DNA of 64,000 bases from Polynucleobacter difficilis (GCF_003065365.1 NZ_CP023276.1:434001-498000); one strand, 5' to 3'; counted from the stretch's first letter, positions 32,824 to 42,266 are shown. Notes: a model not told the origin generated them from the sequence alone. Program-made: numbers and translations.

Positions 32824-34332
32824 GTGGGAATCTATTCCATAACCGAAGCAGCAATGGCTGGCTTGAATATTGCTCAAGCGGGGATATTGACAACCTCGCA
32901 AAACGTGGCTGGAACCAGTATTGAGGGTTACTCACGTCGAAGCGCCAATGTCACCATGGATTCATTGGCACCCAATTCCTTGATGCACAATGGATCCAGT
33001 TTTGCTGTCGAAGGTTTTACTAGGCAATACTCTTCCTTGTTAAATGGACAGCTTCTAAATCAACAGGCTAAATCCAGCTATTCCGAGACACTGGTTCAAT
33101 ACACAAGGACAATCGATTCTCTTGTTGCAGATAAGTCGACAGGGCTCAATACAGCAATAGGAAATTTTTTCAATGCAGTGGGGGCATATGCGGCAGACCC
33201 TACGAATAAGGCAATGGCTGGCGCCATAACTGGAACAGCGAATGCGGTAGCTCAGCGGATGTCAGGAATGAGTACGCTGACAACGCAGCTGCAAAGCGAT
33301 GCCCGCAAAGGATTGGTTGATACCGTAGCACAGGCGAATACCCTCTTACCCGCTTTGGCAAGCATTAATCAAAAAATTGTGAATGCTACAAGTCCTGGTA
33401 ATACTGCCCCATCCGCCGATTTATTAGATGAGCGTGATCGATTATTGTCTCAATTACAGAGACTGGTAGGCGGACAAAGCTTAATTAATTCCGATGGAAC
33501 TGCAACTCAGCTTGTGGCTGGCATGCCTTTAGTGGAACGTGCGATTGCAAATAAAATCACGATTAATTCTGACTTTGAACATGTGGCTCTGACATTTAAT
33601 TTACAAAATGGCCCCGATAGAGGAGTCTTAACAACAGTTCAGAATCTGGACTCAGGTCAGGCTGGAGCATTATTAAAAATCGCTAATGAATTTGTTCCCA
33701 GTATAAATAGGCAGCTAGACACAATCGCCTTGGGATTGGTAAAGGTTGCTAATAGTGCGGCTCGAACACCGGCTGCAATTGCCGCGGGCACGGGCACCAG
33801 TTTGGCAATCTTTGGCTTTAAAGTTGGCTCATCTACGTATTCAAGCCTAGCCGCAACGGACCCAACCGGTGGAATCCCAGAAATAACGTCAGATGCAAGC
33901 ATGACAGCAATCTACGATTCTCTGGCTAGTCCGGCTAATCTATTGACAGCAAGCGGATTAAAAGCCTCGAATTTTATTTCTATAGCACCTAGTAACTTTT
34001 TGCAATACTTTACTGGGGCTGCAGATGGGGGCGATCCACTAATTACATCGGATAAAGCCAATACTCTTCAACAGCTCAGTACCGTGTTTGCCTCTTCAGC
34101 CTCCAATTTTGTGAATGACGTAGGCGTTCAAGTCGCGACGTGGAAGAGCAATCAAAAAGCCGATTCGGTAGTTTTGACAACACTAAAAAGCCAACGGGAT
34201 TCGATTTCTGGCGTTAGTCTAGATGAAGAAGCTGCAAATTTATTAAAATACCAGCAGATGTACACAGCATCGACAAAAGTATTGCAGGCCGGTAATCAGA
34301 TGTTCAACACGCTTTTATCCATCATGAACTAA
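32824..34332 (+). CDS. flgK: Hook-filament junction protein FlgK (HAP1)
   Basis: First hook-filament junction zone, 502 residues. N-motif SITEAAMAGLNIAQAGILTTSQNVAGTSIEGYSRR is typical, as are LLDERDRLLSQLQRLVGG in the middle and the C-terminal VSLDEEAANLLKYQQMYTASTKVLQ. The start is GTG 32824 with only a weak AAGG upstream. The central domain is shorter than in Salmonella. Confidence 0.97.
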   Translation: MGIYSITEAAMAGLNIAQAGILTTSQNVAGTSIEGYSRRSANVTMDSLAPNSLMHNGSSFAVEGFTRQYSSLLNGQLLNQQAKSSYSETLVQYTRTIDSLVADKSTGLNTAIGNFFNAVGAYAADPTNKAMAGAITGTANAVAQRMSGMSTLTTQLQSDARKGLVDTVAQANTLLPALASINQKIVNATSPGNTAPSADLLDERDRLLSQLQRLVGGQSLINSDGTATQLVAGMPLVERAIANKITINSDFEHVALTFNLQNGPDRGVLTTVQNLDSGQAGALLKIANEFVPSINRQLDTIALGLVKVANSAARTPAAIAAGTGTSLAIFGFKVGSSTYSSLAATDPTGGIPEITSDASMTAIYDSLASPANLLTASGLKASNFISIAPSNFLQYFTGAADGGDPLITSDKANTLQQLSTVFASSASNFVNDVGVQVATWKSNQKADSVVLTTLKSQRDSISGVSLDEEAANLLKYQQMYTASTKVLQAGNQMFNTLLSIMN

Positions 34333-34342
34333 GGAGTAGAAA

Positions 34343-35209
34343 ATGAGCATACGAATTAGTTCGAATCAAATGCTGGATGCAGGAACCCAGGCGATGGATA
34401 ACAGCCTAGCTGATGCAACCGCATGGCAGCAAAAAATCAGTTCAGGGAAAAATTACAGCAATGTTTCGGATAATGCGTATGCAGTTTCTCGGGGCGTGAG
34501 GCTGGATTTTGATTTGAGCCGATTAACGATGTTTAAGGCAAATCAGAACTTTTTAACATCTGCCCACGCAAATGCACAAACTCAAATAAGTAGCATTATT
34601 GATGGACTCAATTCCTTAAAGCAAACATTCACCCAGTCACAAAATGGCTCCCTCAATGCTTCTAATTTTGGCGCCTTAAAGATTCAAGCGGAACAAATTC
34701 GAGATACGATTAAAAGCCAGATGGTTGCAAAAGACGCCACTGGAAATCCAATTTTTGGAGCTACGGTCAATAAGGTGCAAATTGAGCCCAATGTCATGGT
34801 TGATTCAAGTATTAGATTTTCCGATGCTTTTGGGTCTGGAGGGGGGTTAACCACCCCGAATCAATCCCAGTTGTATATCAATGTTGATCAATTTGTGACC
34901 TATTTGACAGAAAAATCGCTGGGAAATGCCACGACATTGACAGCCAGTCAGGTTGAGGCGGGCCTAAATAGCTCATTTGACCAGCTAACTATGGCACAGC
35001 AGATAAGCGGAGGGATTTCAGCGCAAGTGGACGCCTCGAAGTCGGCCATGGGGGCTTTTGGGGTTGAAATGGCCGCATCCCAGTCTGCTTTATTGGATAC
35101 TAATCTGGCAGAGGCGACGGCATCTTATACTAGAGCCCAAACCTTGCTAAACGCTGCCCAGGCAATGTTTGCTAGACTGCAGCAAAGTAACTTATTTTCA
35201 AAACTCTAA
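34343..35209 (+). CDS. flgL: Hook-filament junction protein FlgL (HAP3)
   Basis: Second junction zone under the filament, flagellin-like. 288 residues. N-terminus IRISSNQMLDAGTQAM, KISSGKNYSNVSDNAYAVSRG and C-terminal LLDTNLAEATASYTRAQTLLNAAQAMFARLQQ. ATG 34343 follows AAGGAG. It closes the flg block and is followed after 17 bases by motA. Confidence 0.96.
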   Translation: MSIRISSNQMLDAGTQAMDNSLADATAWQQKISSGKNYSNVSDNAYAVSRGVRLDFDLSRLTMFKANQNFLTSAHANAQTQISSIIDGLNSLKQTFTQSQNGSLNASNFGALKIQAEQIRDTIKSQMVAKDATGNPIFGATVNKVQIEPNVMVDSSIRFSDAFGSGGGLTTPNQSQLYINVDQFVTYLTEKSLGNATTLTASQVEAGLNSSFDQLTMAQQISGGISAQVDASKSAMGAFGVEMAASQSALLDTNLAEATASYTRAQTLLNAAQAMFARLQQSNLFSKL

Positions 35210-35226
35210 ACTGAGCAGATAGAAGT

Positions 35227-36087
35227 ATGAATATCCCAATTGGGTGGATTATTGCGATGGCCTGTGCCCTGGGGGGTTATGCCCTCCATGGCGGAAATAT
35301 TATGGTTCTATGGCAACCAACGGAGGTTCTGACCATTGTTGGAGCCGCTGTCGGAACCATGATTGCTGCCAACACCCCAACGAACCTCAAGAAAATGTTT
35401 TCAGCCTTGGGGGGCGCTTTTAAGACAGCAAAAAATGTAAAGCAAAAATCATTAGATCTTTTGTGCCTGATGTTTGAGATTTTGCAAAAGATCAAACGGG
35501 ATGGATTAATGTCCTTGGAAGGCGACATCGAGGAGCCTGAATCAAGCCCGCTCTTTGAGAAATACCCCGATATTTTAAAAGACCATCATCTGGTCGACTT
35601 TATTACTGATTATTTGCGCATGATGCTGGGTGGATCATTGGACGTTATCCAGATCGAGAGCTTGATGGAGCAAGAGCTTGATGTGCACCATCACGAAGCC
35701 CACATCCCAGTCAACGCCGTGACCAACGTCGGCGATGGCTTGCCGGCATTCGGTATTGTGGCTGCTGTTATGGGCGTGGTACACACCATGGGCTCGATTG
35801 GCTTGCCGCCCGCTGAATTAGGAAAGTTGATTGGCGCAGCGCTAGTAGGAACCTTCTTAGGTATTTTGTTGGCCTACGCATTCGTTTCGCCGGTGGCAAA
35901 GGTACTGGAGCAAAAAGCAGAAGCCGATAGCCGTGCCTACATGGCAGTCAAAGCCATTCTGATTGCAAGTTTGAATAATTTCCCTCCTGCGGCAGCTGTG
36001 GAGTTTGGTCGTAAAGTACTCTTTAGCTACCAGCGTCCTTCATTTGCTGAGCTTGATGAGGGTACTAAAGCAGTTAAAGGAAAGTAA
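35227..36087 (+). CDS. motA: Flagellar motor stator protein MotA
   Basis: Proton-channel stator subunit. 286 residues with four membrane segments. The pairs are at ~5-50 and ~170-225 (GLPAFGIVAAVMGVVHTM, IGAALVGTFLGILLAYAFVSPVAKVLEQKAE). The cytoplasmic loop between them carries the charged residues that contact FliG. It resembles the proton-type MotA (long form) of enterobacteria and Burkholderiales. Downstream of flgL with no clear promoter of its own, although motAB are usually late genes. Confidence 0.97.
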   Translation: MNIPIGWIIAMACALGGYALHGGNIMVLWQPTEVLTIVGAAVGTMIAANTPTNLKKMFSALGGAFKTAKNVKQKSLDLLCLMFEILQKIKRDGLMSLEGDIEEPESSPLFEKYPDILKDHHLVDFITDYLRMMLGGSLDVIQIESLMEQELDVHHHEAHIPVNAVTNVGDGLPAFGIVAAVMGVVHTMGSIGLPPAELGKLIGAALVGTFLGILLAYAFVSPVAKVLEQKAEADSRAYMAVKAILIASLNNFPPAAAVEFGRKVLFSYQRPSFAELDEGTKAVKGK

Positions 36088-36092
36088 GCGGC

Positions 36093-37124
36093 ATGGCTAA
36101 GAGCGACGCGCCGATTATTGTCATTAAGCGCGTTAAGAAGGGCGGACACGGGCATCACGGTGGCGCTTGGAAAATTGCCTACGCCGACTTCGTAACGGCC
36201 ATGATGGCCTTCTTCCTGTTGATGTGGGTGTTAGGCTCCACAACAGCAGGCGACTTGGCTGGCATTTCCTCTTACTTCCAAAATCCAATGCGCGTCTCAT
36301 TGTCTGGCGGCCAAGGCTCGGGCGATGCAACCCGCATTATTAAGGGTGGTGGTGACAACATCACTAAAACGATGGGCGAGGAGTCACGAGCCGATGCGGA
36401 TACAGAGCAGCGCCGAATCAGCGACTCTTCTGTGACCGACGTTGAAAATGCCCGTAAAGACAAAACTAAAAACGAGCTGGTCCAAGAGGATATTCAGAAG
36501 AAGATTGATGCGGACCCAGAATTAAAAAACTCCAAAGGCCAAGTGTTTATGGATATTAATTCCGAAGGCTTGCGCATTCAGGTGGTGGACGAAAAGGGCA
36601 AGCCCTTATTCAGTAGCGGGGGTTCGGTTCCCAGTGTTTCTGCCCGCAGGCTATTGCGAATTATTGGAAAATCCCTACAAGAGAGTCCCAGCCCAATTCG
36701 TATTGAAGGCCATACCGACGGCACAAAATACGCCAATGGCGAAGCTGGGTATACCAACTGGGAGTTATCAACCGAACGAGCGAACGTAGCACGTCGGGAG
36801 TTAATAGCAGGTGGTTTAGATCCATCCCGCGTCGTCCAGGTCATTGGTTTTGCAAATACGGTACCCCTTAATCCAGAGGATTTAAATGATCCCCTGAATC
36901 GCCGTATTTCCATCACGGTATTAAATAAAAAACCAAAGCAAGAAGGCAAGCCGCTCACAAGGCCACTAGAGAAGTTGCCAGAGGGTGTTCCAAAAGGGGC
37001 CCAAGAGATACCGGTTAATCTGCGTGCCCCGGCTCAATTCTTATCGAAAGATAATGCCCCAAACTCACCAGCCATGGAGATACCGCCTAAGGTAACCCCA
37101 CCTCCAAGCAAGTCAGCGAGGTAG
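36093..37124 (+). CDS. motB: Flagellar motor stator protein MotB
   Basis: Peptidoglycan-anchored stator subunit, 343 residues. The single membrane segment carries the essential proton-accepting D32 (WKIAYADFVTAMMAFFLLMWV). The C-terminal OmpA-like domain binds peptidoglycan (RIEGHTDGTKYANGEAGYTNWELSTER, NRRISITVL). A Pro/Lys-rich tail of ~60 residues follows. It lies five bases after motA and four before the next unknown gene. Confidence 0.98.
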   Translation: MAKSDAPIIVIKRVKKGGHGHHGGAWKIAYADFVTAMMAFFLLMWVLGSTTAGDLAGISSYFQNPMRVSLSGGQGSGDATRIIKGGGDNITKTMGEESRADADTEQRRISDSSVTDVENARKDKTKNELVQEDIQKKIDADPELKNSKGQVFMDINSEGLRIQVVDEKGKPLFSSGGSVPSVSARRLLRIIGKSLQESPSPIRIEGHTDGTKYANGEAGYTNWELSTERANVARRELIAGGLDPSRVVQVIGFANTVPLNPEDLNDPLNRRISITVLNKKPKQEGKPLTRPLEKLPEGVPKGAQEIPVNLRAPAQFLSKDNAPNSPAMEIPPKVTPPPSKSAR

Positions 37125-37128
37125 CGCC

Positions 37129-37938
37129 TTGTTCAGACTGTATGGCTTAGCCCTTCTCATCGGAGCGTCGATTTGCAGTTCGGCATACGCCTCAGAAAGT
37201 AAGTCGCAGGCCTCAAGTGCGCCTGCAAAAGCCCAGCAGTCAGCCACATCAAATGCCGGCTCAGAGCCCTTTGTGGGACCCGCCAGCGAATCAAAAAAAC
37301 TGTATCGACGGTATAAGCGGGCTTATGACAAAACGGTGGTGGCAATTGCCTGCGTACGTGATCCAAAATGCATCGAGCCCGAAGATGAAGTGTTGCGCCA
37401 TAGCAAAGAAGCCTTAAGAATATTGCAGAAGCTGGACGCGTTAGCGGCAGAGGGTGATGTTCAAGCAAACTACTATCGGGGTTTAATTGCGTATGAGCGT
37501 GGGCGTTACTACGATACTCAAGCGTCAGTAATCACCCATCCCGATTTCGTTTTGAGTGCAACCGTGTATCGGCGCTATTCCAGAGAGCAGTTATTGCTGG
37601 CAGAAAAGTACTTTAGTGTGCCCGCTAAATTGAATAATCCCTTTGCCTGCCGCTATATGGGCGATATTTACAGTTCGACCATTTTGGGGCAGCCGCGCAA
37701 AGATAAGGCAACAAACTATTACTACACTGCAGCCATCGGATTTATTGACCAAGGCAATAAAATTGAAGGTGCGAAGATGTATACCGCTATGAAAGAGAAT
37801 GCCAATCCTGCGGATCCTCGGATTGTGAAAGTCTATGCTAAATTGCACAATGAAGAGCCCGTTGCGAGCTGGAGAAAATTGCCCAACGATATCGTGCAAA
37901 AAATTCCCCCCAAAAAATCACAAGAAACATTAAATTAG
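37129..37938 (+). CDS. Unknown exported protein with Sel1/TPR-like helices, directly after motB
   Basis: 269 residues, not recognised. Start TTG 37129, four bases after motB, opens a signal peptide (LYGLALLIGASICSSAYA-S). The mature part begins with a Ser/Ala/Gln-rich stretch, then helical repeats (LAAEGDVQANYYRGLIAYERGRYY, LNNPFACRYMGDIYSS, ATNYYYTAAIGFIDQG) of Sel1/TPR type. Three mature cysteines are present. MotX of Vibrio is also a periplasmic Sel1-like protein that holds the stator in place; the position beside motB makes a similar role a reasonable but unproven idea. Confidence 0.8.
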   Translation: MFRLYGLALLIGASICSSAYASESKSQASSAPAKAQQSATSNAGSEPFVGPASESKKLYRRYKRAYDKTVVAIACVRDPKCIEPEDEVLRHSKEALRILQKLDALAAEGDVQANYYRGLIAYERGRYYDTQASVITHPDFVLSATVYRRYSREQLLLAEKYFSVPAKLNNPFACRYMGDIYSSTILGQPRKDKATNYYYTAAIGFIDQGNKIEGAKMYTAMKENANPADPRIVKVYAKLHNEEPVASWRKLPNDIVQKIPPKKSQETLN

Positions 37939-37961
37939 TATCTACCGGAGATCATGCGATC

Positions 37962-38366
37962 ATGAATGCAAAAATTGAACTGCTGACAAGGTTCCTAAAA
38001 AAACTCTTGTTCTGGTTGATTTTCCCGTTGTTTGTACTTATTGCCTCTTTTGCCTTGGGTGAGCAATTTGAGGTGGGCCGCTTATCTGCCATTGCCAGCT
38101 GCGAAGGCAGTGTCAACAATCCAGCATGCATACGTAGCAAGGGATATTTGGCGAATGCACCGTATTACCCTGACTTGACGCGCCGCTATTTTGCTTCTTA
38201 TGCACGAATGATTGGCGGGGATCTTGGTGCAAGTTATCGGGTAGAGCCACAGCTGCCTGCGCTAAATTTAAAAAAGGCAAATGAAGGTGCCGAAGAAGAT
38301 CTGGATGATGCTGAAGAGCAAAAATCGAGCCCAACGAAAGACAAGTTACCTCCTGCTAAGAAGTAG
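37962..38366 (+). CDS. Unknown single-span membrane protein between motB and flhB
   Basis: 134 residues, not recognised. One N-terminal membrane segment (LLFWLIFPLFVLIASFALG) acts as an anchor or uncleaved signal. Then comes a ~60-residue domain with two cysteines (SCEGSVNNPACIRSKGYL) and a tail of acidic then basic residues (EEDLDDAEEQKSS, KDKLPPAKK). It is 24 bases after the previous gene and 15 before the next, so the three are likely one unit with motAB. Confidence 0.75.
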   Translation: MNAKIELLTRFLKKLLFWLIFPLFVLIASFALGEQFEVGRLSAIASCEGSVNNPACIRSKGYLANAPYYPDLTRRYFASYARMIGGDLGASYRVEPQLPALNLKKANEGAEEDLDDAEEQKSSPTKDKLPPAKK

Positions 38367-38380
38367 AGCCTAGGTAGACC

Positions 38381-38986
38381 GTGTTAGCAGCTATGAGAAT
38401 TAGCAGTTGGCATACTGTTTTTCGTTTGCAATTAGTATTTCTGGCATGCCTTGCTTTGCTGGCCTGCTCAGATTATCAGCGTGCCCGTTCCGCCTACGAG
38501 GCTGGTCAATACACCAAGGCATTGCAGATTTTTGAGCAGCTCTCGGAGGCAGGCAATAGCCAAGCGCAATACGACCTATCGCAGATGTATTTCCAAGGCA
38601 TTGGAACCCCCAAGAGTATTGAGCAGGGTTGGATGTGGATGAACCGCGCTGCTGATAAAGGCAACATCCAGGCGATGCTGGAGTTGGGTGTTCGTTATCA
38701 AGCGAGCAGTAGCCTAGAAAATGGCGAAGAGATGGCTTTTATATGGTTTCAGAAAGCCGCCATGGCCGGCAGTTCCGTTGGGCAATATAACCTGGCCCGG
38801 CTTTATGAATCTGGAAAGCAGATCCCGGTCGACTTGGTACAAGCGTATGTTTGGATGACCCTGTCCAATAAAAGCGGTAATCCAACTGCAGCGCCTGAGG
38901 CGAGGGCGCTCAAGGCAAGGCTAAGTCCGGACGAGCTAGCCAGTGCCAGCCAGATGATTCAGGAGTTAAAAAAGACCCTGCCTTAA
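38381..38986 (+). CDS. Sel1-repeat lipoprotein between motB and flhB
   Basis: 201 residues. Lipoprotein signal with lipobox LLAC (lipidated C29 from the GTG start, C25 from ATG 38393). The mature part is a run of Sel1 repeats: AQYDLSQMYFQGIGTPKSIEQGWMWM, NIQAMLELGVRYQ, FIWFQKAAMAGSSVGQYNLARLYESG. Sel1-repeat proteins usually act as binding scaffolds. GTG 38381 has AGGTAG upstream; ATG 38393 is the alternative start. Its partners may be the two genes before it. Confidence 0.8.
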   Translation: MLAAMRISSWHTVFRLQLVFLACLALLACSDYQRARSAYEAGQYTKALQIFEQLSEAGNSQAQYDLSQMYFQGIGTPKSIEQGWMWMNRAADKGNIQAMLELGVRYQASSSLENGEEMAFIWFQKAAMAGSSVGQYNLARLYESGKQIPVDLVQAYVWMTLSNKSGNPTAAPEARALKARLSPDELASASQMIQELKKTLP

Positions 38987-39054
38987 GCTTCTCGATGTCC
39001 GGTAGCCAAATCGTTTATCCTCGAGCTTGAACCACTACCGATACGGGGTGCGCA

Positions 39055-40188
39055 TTGGCGGCATCGGATGACAATTCGCAAGAAAAAGAGCTAGAACCGA
39101 GTGAGCAGCGAATCTTACGCGCTCGTGAGCAGGGTCAGCTTCCGCAATCAAGGGATATCGCAACCTTTGCCTTGTTAACGGTTTTTATTATCTTTTTAAT
39201 CGCTGCTGGACCCCTACTGCTCCAGCAGTTAGTACTAATAACCAAAGCTAGTTTTGTATTTGCTGAGCCAGCAAAGTTAATTGATCATATTCAAGAGTGG
39301 TTCGGTGGACCTTTGGTCGTAGTGCTGATTTTGCTGGCTTTAATTTTTGTGCCGGTGTGGTTGGTGGGCTTATTGGCACCCCTGTTCTTGGTCAACTTTC
39401 GGGCTTATTACGCGCCGATGTTTAAGTTGGAACGACTGGACTTTATTGCCGGATTTGGGCGAATGGTTTCCCTAAATGCGCTAGCAGAATTAGTTAAAAA
39501 CATTGTTAAGACAGCGCTCATACTGGGTATCGGTATCGCTTATTTAGCAGGGCTGTTTGCTTATATTCGTACGATCGTAAGTCAGGATTTTGATTCAGCG
39601 CTAATCCACACCATCTATTTAATCTTGGGTGGTTTTTTGCTGTTGATGGCACCGCTATTGCTGATCGCCATTGGCGATGGGCTGTTTCAATGGTTTAATT
39701 TCCGCAAAGAAATTCGGATGAGTCCCGAAGAAATGAAGCAGGAAATGAAGGAGTCAGAAGGCTCTCCTGAGGTAAAGCAACGTTTGCGCCAGCGACAGCG
39801 GCAAATTGCCTCTTCGCGCATGATGTCGGCGATTGAGCGGGCAGATGTAGTTTTGGCTAACCCAGAACATTATTCGGTTGCGCTACGTTATGACATCCAA
39901 ACCATGTCTGCTCCGATTGTGATTGCAAAAGGAGCGGATCAAATTGCCTTACGAATTCAGGAGGTAGCACGGGAGCATGATGTGCCGATTGCACAGATTC
40001 CACCGCTAGCACGTTACCTTTATAGCCAGCTGGAAATAGGCGAAGCGATACCCATGTCTTTATTTGAGGCTATTGCCAAGATATTGGCATGGGCATACGA
40101 CGTTAAGGAGTCTGGAGGGGTCGCAGTTGAGATGCCCGAGATCAGTTTCATACCCGAGCAACTCAGGCCAGGAAAAGCCTTGCTTTAA
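39055..40188 (+). CDS. flhB: Flagellar export switch protein FlhB (variant NPEH site)
   Basis: Export-gate protein whose C-domain self-cleaves and switches export from rod/hook to filament substrates. 377 residues: four membrane segments (~30-215) and a cytoplasmic C-domain. The invariant cleavage site NPTH reads NPEH here (N269-P270-E271-H272, VLANPEHYSVALRYD). The rest of the C-domain is normal (APIVIAKGADQIALRIQEVAREHDVP). TTG 39055 follows GGGGTG. flhA, its usual neighbour, is not in the window. The end overlaps the convergent lipoprotein gene by four bases. Confidence 0.96.
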   Translation: MAASDDNSQEKELEPSEQRILRAREQGQLPQSRDIATFALLTVFIIFLIAAGPLLLQQLVLITKASFVFAEPAKLIDHIQEWFGGPLVVVLILLALIFVPVWLVGLLAPLFLVNFRAYYAPMFKLERLDFIAGFGRMVSLNALAELVKNIVKTALILGIGIAYLAGLFAYIRTIVSQDFDSALIHTIYLILGGFLLLMAPLLLIAIGDGLFQWFNFRKEIRMSPEEMKQEMKESEGSPEVKQRLRQRQRQIASSRMMSAIERADVVLANPEHYSVALRYDIQTMSAPIVIAKGADQIALRIQEVAREHDVPIAQIPPLARYLYSQLEIGEAIPMSLFEAIAKILAWAYDVKESGGVAVEMPEISFIPEQLRPGKALL

Positions 40189-40751
40189 TTCATTACGCTT
40201 TTGGCAAATGTGCTTCCCACATCTTCAGGGAAGTAATAAATCAACATCAGTTCATTGCGGTTATTAAGACTACGACCAATTTGAAAGGCGACTTGACCGC
40301 CCGCAAAAATATAGGTTTTGGATTTGCGAATGCCTGCGGCAAAAGCACTTTCTTGTCCCTCAGAGGGGGTGTAATCAAGGCCATATTTGATGGTGAAACG
40401 CTCAATGATGGTATCAGCCACATCTTTGTTGAAGTAGCCCAATTCTTTCTTCATTAGCACTAGGCGACCAGCCTCGTTGTAGATTAGCCAGATTGCCTCT
40501 TCTTTACCATCCGTTTTGATTTTGCAACTAAAGGAGAGTTCGTACGCAGTACAGCCAAACTTATCTTTAGCATCTTCCCGTGTGGTGTTGAATGGAATCG
40601 TTGCGTAATCTTCCATTGGCAGCTTTACAACCTTGGTATCGGGTAACCAAATCTCTGTTTTTGCTTGCTCCTCATTCTTCCCACAGGCGGAAAGAATGGT
40701 TACGAGGGCACACAGCGTAAGTATTTTGACGGAAAGGAATCGCACGACCAT
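40185..40751 (-). CDS. Unknown lipoprotein
   Basis: 188 residues, not recognised. Clear lipoprotein signal with lipobox LSAC (lipidated C23). The mature part has a motif pattern KFGCTAYELSFSCKIK (two close cysteines), then alternating strands and a helix (VADTIIERFTIKYGLDY). It is convergent with flhB and overlaps its stop codon. It reads in the same direction as the M23 peptidase gene ~97 bases upstream, so it may share that transcript. Confidence 0.8.
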   Translation of the reverse strand: MVVRFLSVKILTLCALVTILSACGKNEEQAKTEIWLPDTKVVKLPMEDYATIPFNTTREDAKDKFGCTAYELSFSCKIKTDGKEEAIWLIYNEAGRLVLMKKELGYFNKDVADTIIERFTIKYGLDYTPSEGQESAFAAGIRKSKTYIFAGGQVAFQIGRSLNNRNELMLIYYFPEDVGSTFAKSVMN

Positions 40752-40848
40752 AAGCTCTCTCGATAAAGCGAAGATTAAAGAACTGCTATGGAATTACTAT
40801 ACTCGATCTTGAATAATTCGCGCGAAGCGTTTTGAGGTAATGCCTGAT

Positions 40849-41784
40849 TTACCAATACGCACTTGGCGGTGCATAGACTAAGATTTTGGCGGGATTCAGG
40901 TAGTTTTTATTTTGGTGAATTTCATAATGCAGGTGGGGGCCGGTGGAGCGGCCGGTTGAACCTGATTCTGCAATCACTTGGCCGCGGACAATCGCTTGGC
41001 CTGGCTTGACCAAAAGTTTGCTGTTGTGCGCGTATTTTGAAACAAAGCCTTCGCCATGGGCAATCTCAATGAACTTTCCATAGGCAGGATCAACCCCAGC
41101 TTTCACTACCTCACCATCCCCTGCGGCAATGATGGGTGTCCCAGTGGGGGTTATAAAGTCGATCCCAGAATGTTGGGCTAATTGCTTTGTGAACGGATCA
41201 ATTCGTACGCCAAAATTGCTGGTCATACCCAATCGGGCATCAATTGGGGGACCAATTGGCAGCGTTCGAAGCCATTGATACTGCTTCAGCCATTCAGGCT
41301 CAAGCTTAGTAAATACCTCAATCATCTCCGAGGCTTTGCCAACCGACTCTTCGAGGTTTTCAGCAAGGGTCTTGGTATGTTCGTACTTAAAGCTGAGTGG
41401 CTTAAGCGGACCGCCTAAATTGGTGGACTCCGAGAACTTATTTTTGACAGTGTAGGGCGTTGAGATGGCGAGGTAGCGGTCTTTGATCGACCTTAACTCA
41501 TTGAAGTGCAGCGATGCTTTAGCCAGTTGATCTTGGGCATTTTTGAGTTGCTTGGTATACCGTTGATCCAGTGCCATGCGCTCTTTAACCGTTACCACCC
41601 CACTCACTTCCCTAGCAAAGTCGGGGTTTACTTCTAAGGCAATGTGGATGCCGGTAGAAAAGATCAAAATTCCGAGCAACAAAAACGAGCCGCAAACCAA
41701 GATCCCCAAGCGAACAAGCCGTTCTTTGGTGATGTTGATTTGCTTAATGGCCCCGGTAGAGCCAGATACCCAAAATAGTTGCAT
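40849..41784 (-). CDS. Membrane-anchored M23 (LytM-type) peptidoglycan endopeptidase
   Basis: 311 residues. A short cytoplasmic N-tail is followed by one membrane segment (~27-50, LGILVCGSFLLLGILIFSTG), a coiled-coil (~65-110) and a C-terminal M23 domain (~190-300). The zinc site is complete: H205-x3-D209 (HSGIDF) and H284-x-H286 (GPHLHYE), so an active cross-link hydrolase is expected in the periplasm. The layout matches the membrane-bound M23 partners found beside bactofilins (for example LmdC with BacA). Three bactofilin genes start about 1 kb away, which makes a functional link likely. FlgJ here lacks a hydrolase domain, so a flagellar role is also possible. Confidence 0.92.
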   Translation of the reverse strand: MQLFWVSGSTGAIKQINITKERLVRLGILVCGSFLLLGILIFSTGIHIALEVNPDFAREVSGVVTVKERMALDQRYTKQLKNAQDQLAKASLHFNELRSIKDRYLAISTPYTVKNKFSESTNLGGPLKPLSFKYEHTKTLAENLEESVGKASEMIEVFTKLEPEWLKQYQWLRTLPIGPPIDARLGMTSNFGVRIDPFTKQLAQHSGIDFITPTGTPIIAAGDGEVVKAGVDPAYGKFIEIAHGEGFVSKYAHNSKLLVKPGQAIVRGQVIAESGSTGRSTGPHLHYEIHQNKNYLNPAKILVYAPPSAYW

Positions 41785-41832
41785 GTAGCAAGTCTAAGTA
41801 ATTGATTTTATTTGGACAAAATTAGTAATTCC

Positions 41833-42258
41833 ATGAATTTTAAGGCATATAATTCAATTTTCAAACCCGATTCTAACCCTAAATATTGGTCTGTGATTTC
41901 CTTTAAGCGCCCATTCAAAACCCCCTTGGGAATCCAGTTTTTGGTGTGCTCGGCTCTGTTTTTAGCGGCATGCCCTGGGCACGCCGCAATTTTGGGTCAA
42001 ATGCCCGTTCATGGGGATGTGATGTACATCACTAACGAGCCGTGTACCGCTGAAAATGGCCGAGTAGAGCCGAACTGGTTTTTCTCGTATTCAGTCAATT
42101 CCCTGGGATCCGTTACTCGCAGTTGTTATGTGCTCCACAACGACCAAGTCTGGATTAAAGGCCCTTATGGCGCCGAATCCACCTTTCCAATGAGTTTCTT
42201 TAAAAAGCCGGCAGCAGGAACCAGTCAGACCGAGCAGGGCTCAGCCGTTCAGCAGTAG
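41833..42258 (+). CDS. Unknown small exported protein
   Basis: Up to 141 residues, not recognised. A hydrophobic segment (LGIQFLVCSALFLAACPGHAA) followed by a likely cleavage site suggests export; the N-terminal ~35 residues before it are too long and polar for a signal, so a GTG at 41893 (giving ~121 residues) may be the true start. No start has a good ribosome site. The mature part has two cysteines and a polar tail. It is divergent from the M23 peptidase gene. Confidence 0.6.
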   Translation: MNFKAYNSIFKPDSNPKYWSVISFKRPFKTPLGIQFLVCSALFLAACPGHAAILGQMPVHGDVMYITNEPCTAENGRVEPNWFFSYSVNSLGSVTRSCYVLHNDQVWIKGPYGAESTFPMSFFKKPAAGTSQTEQGSAVQQ

Positions 42259-42266
42259 ACCCTTAG

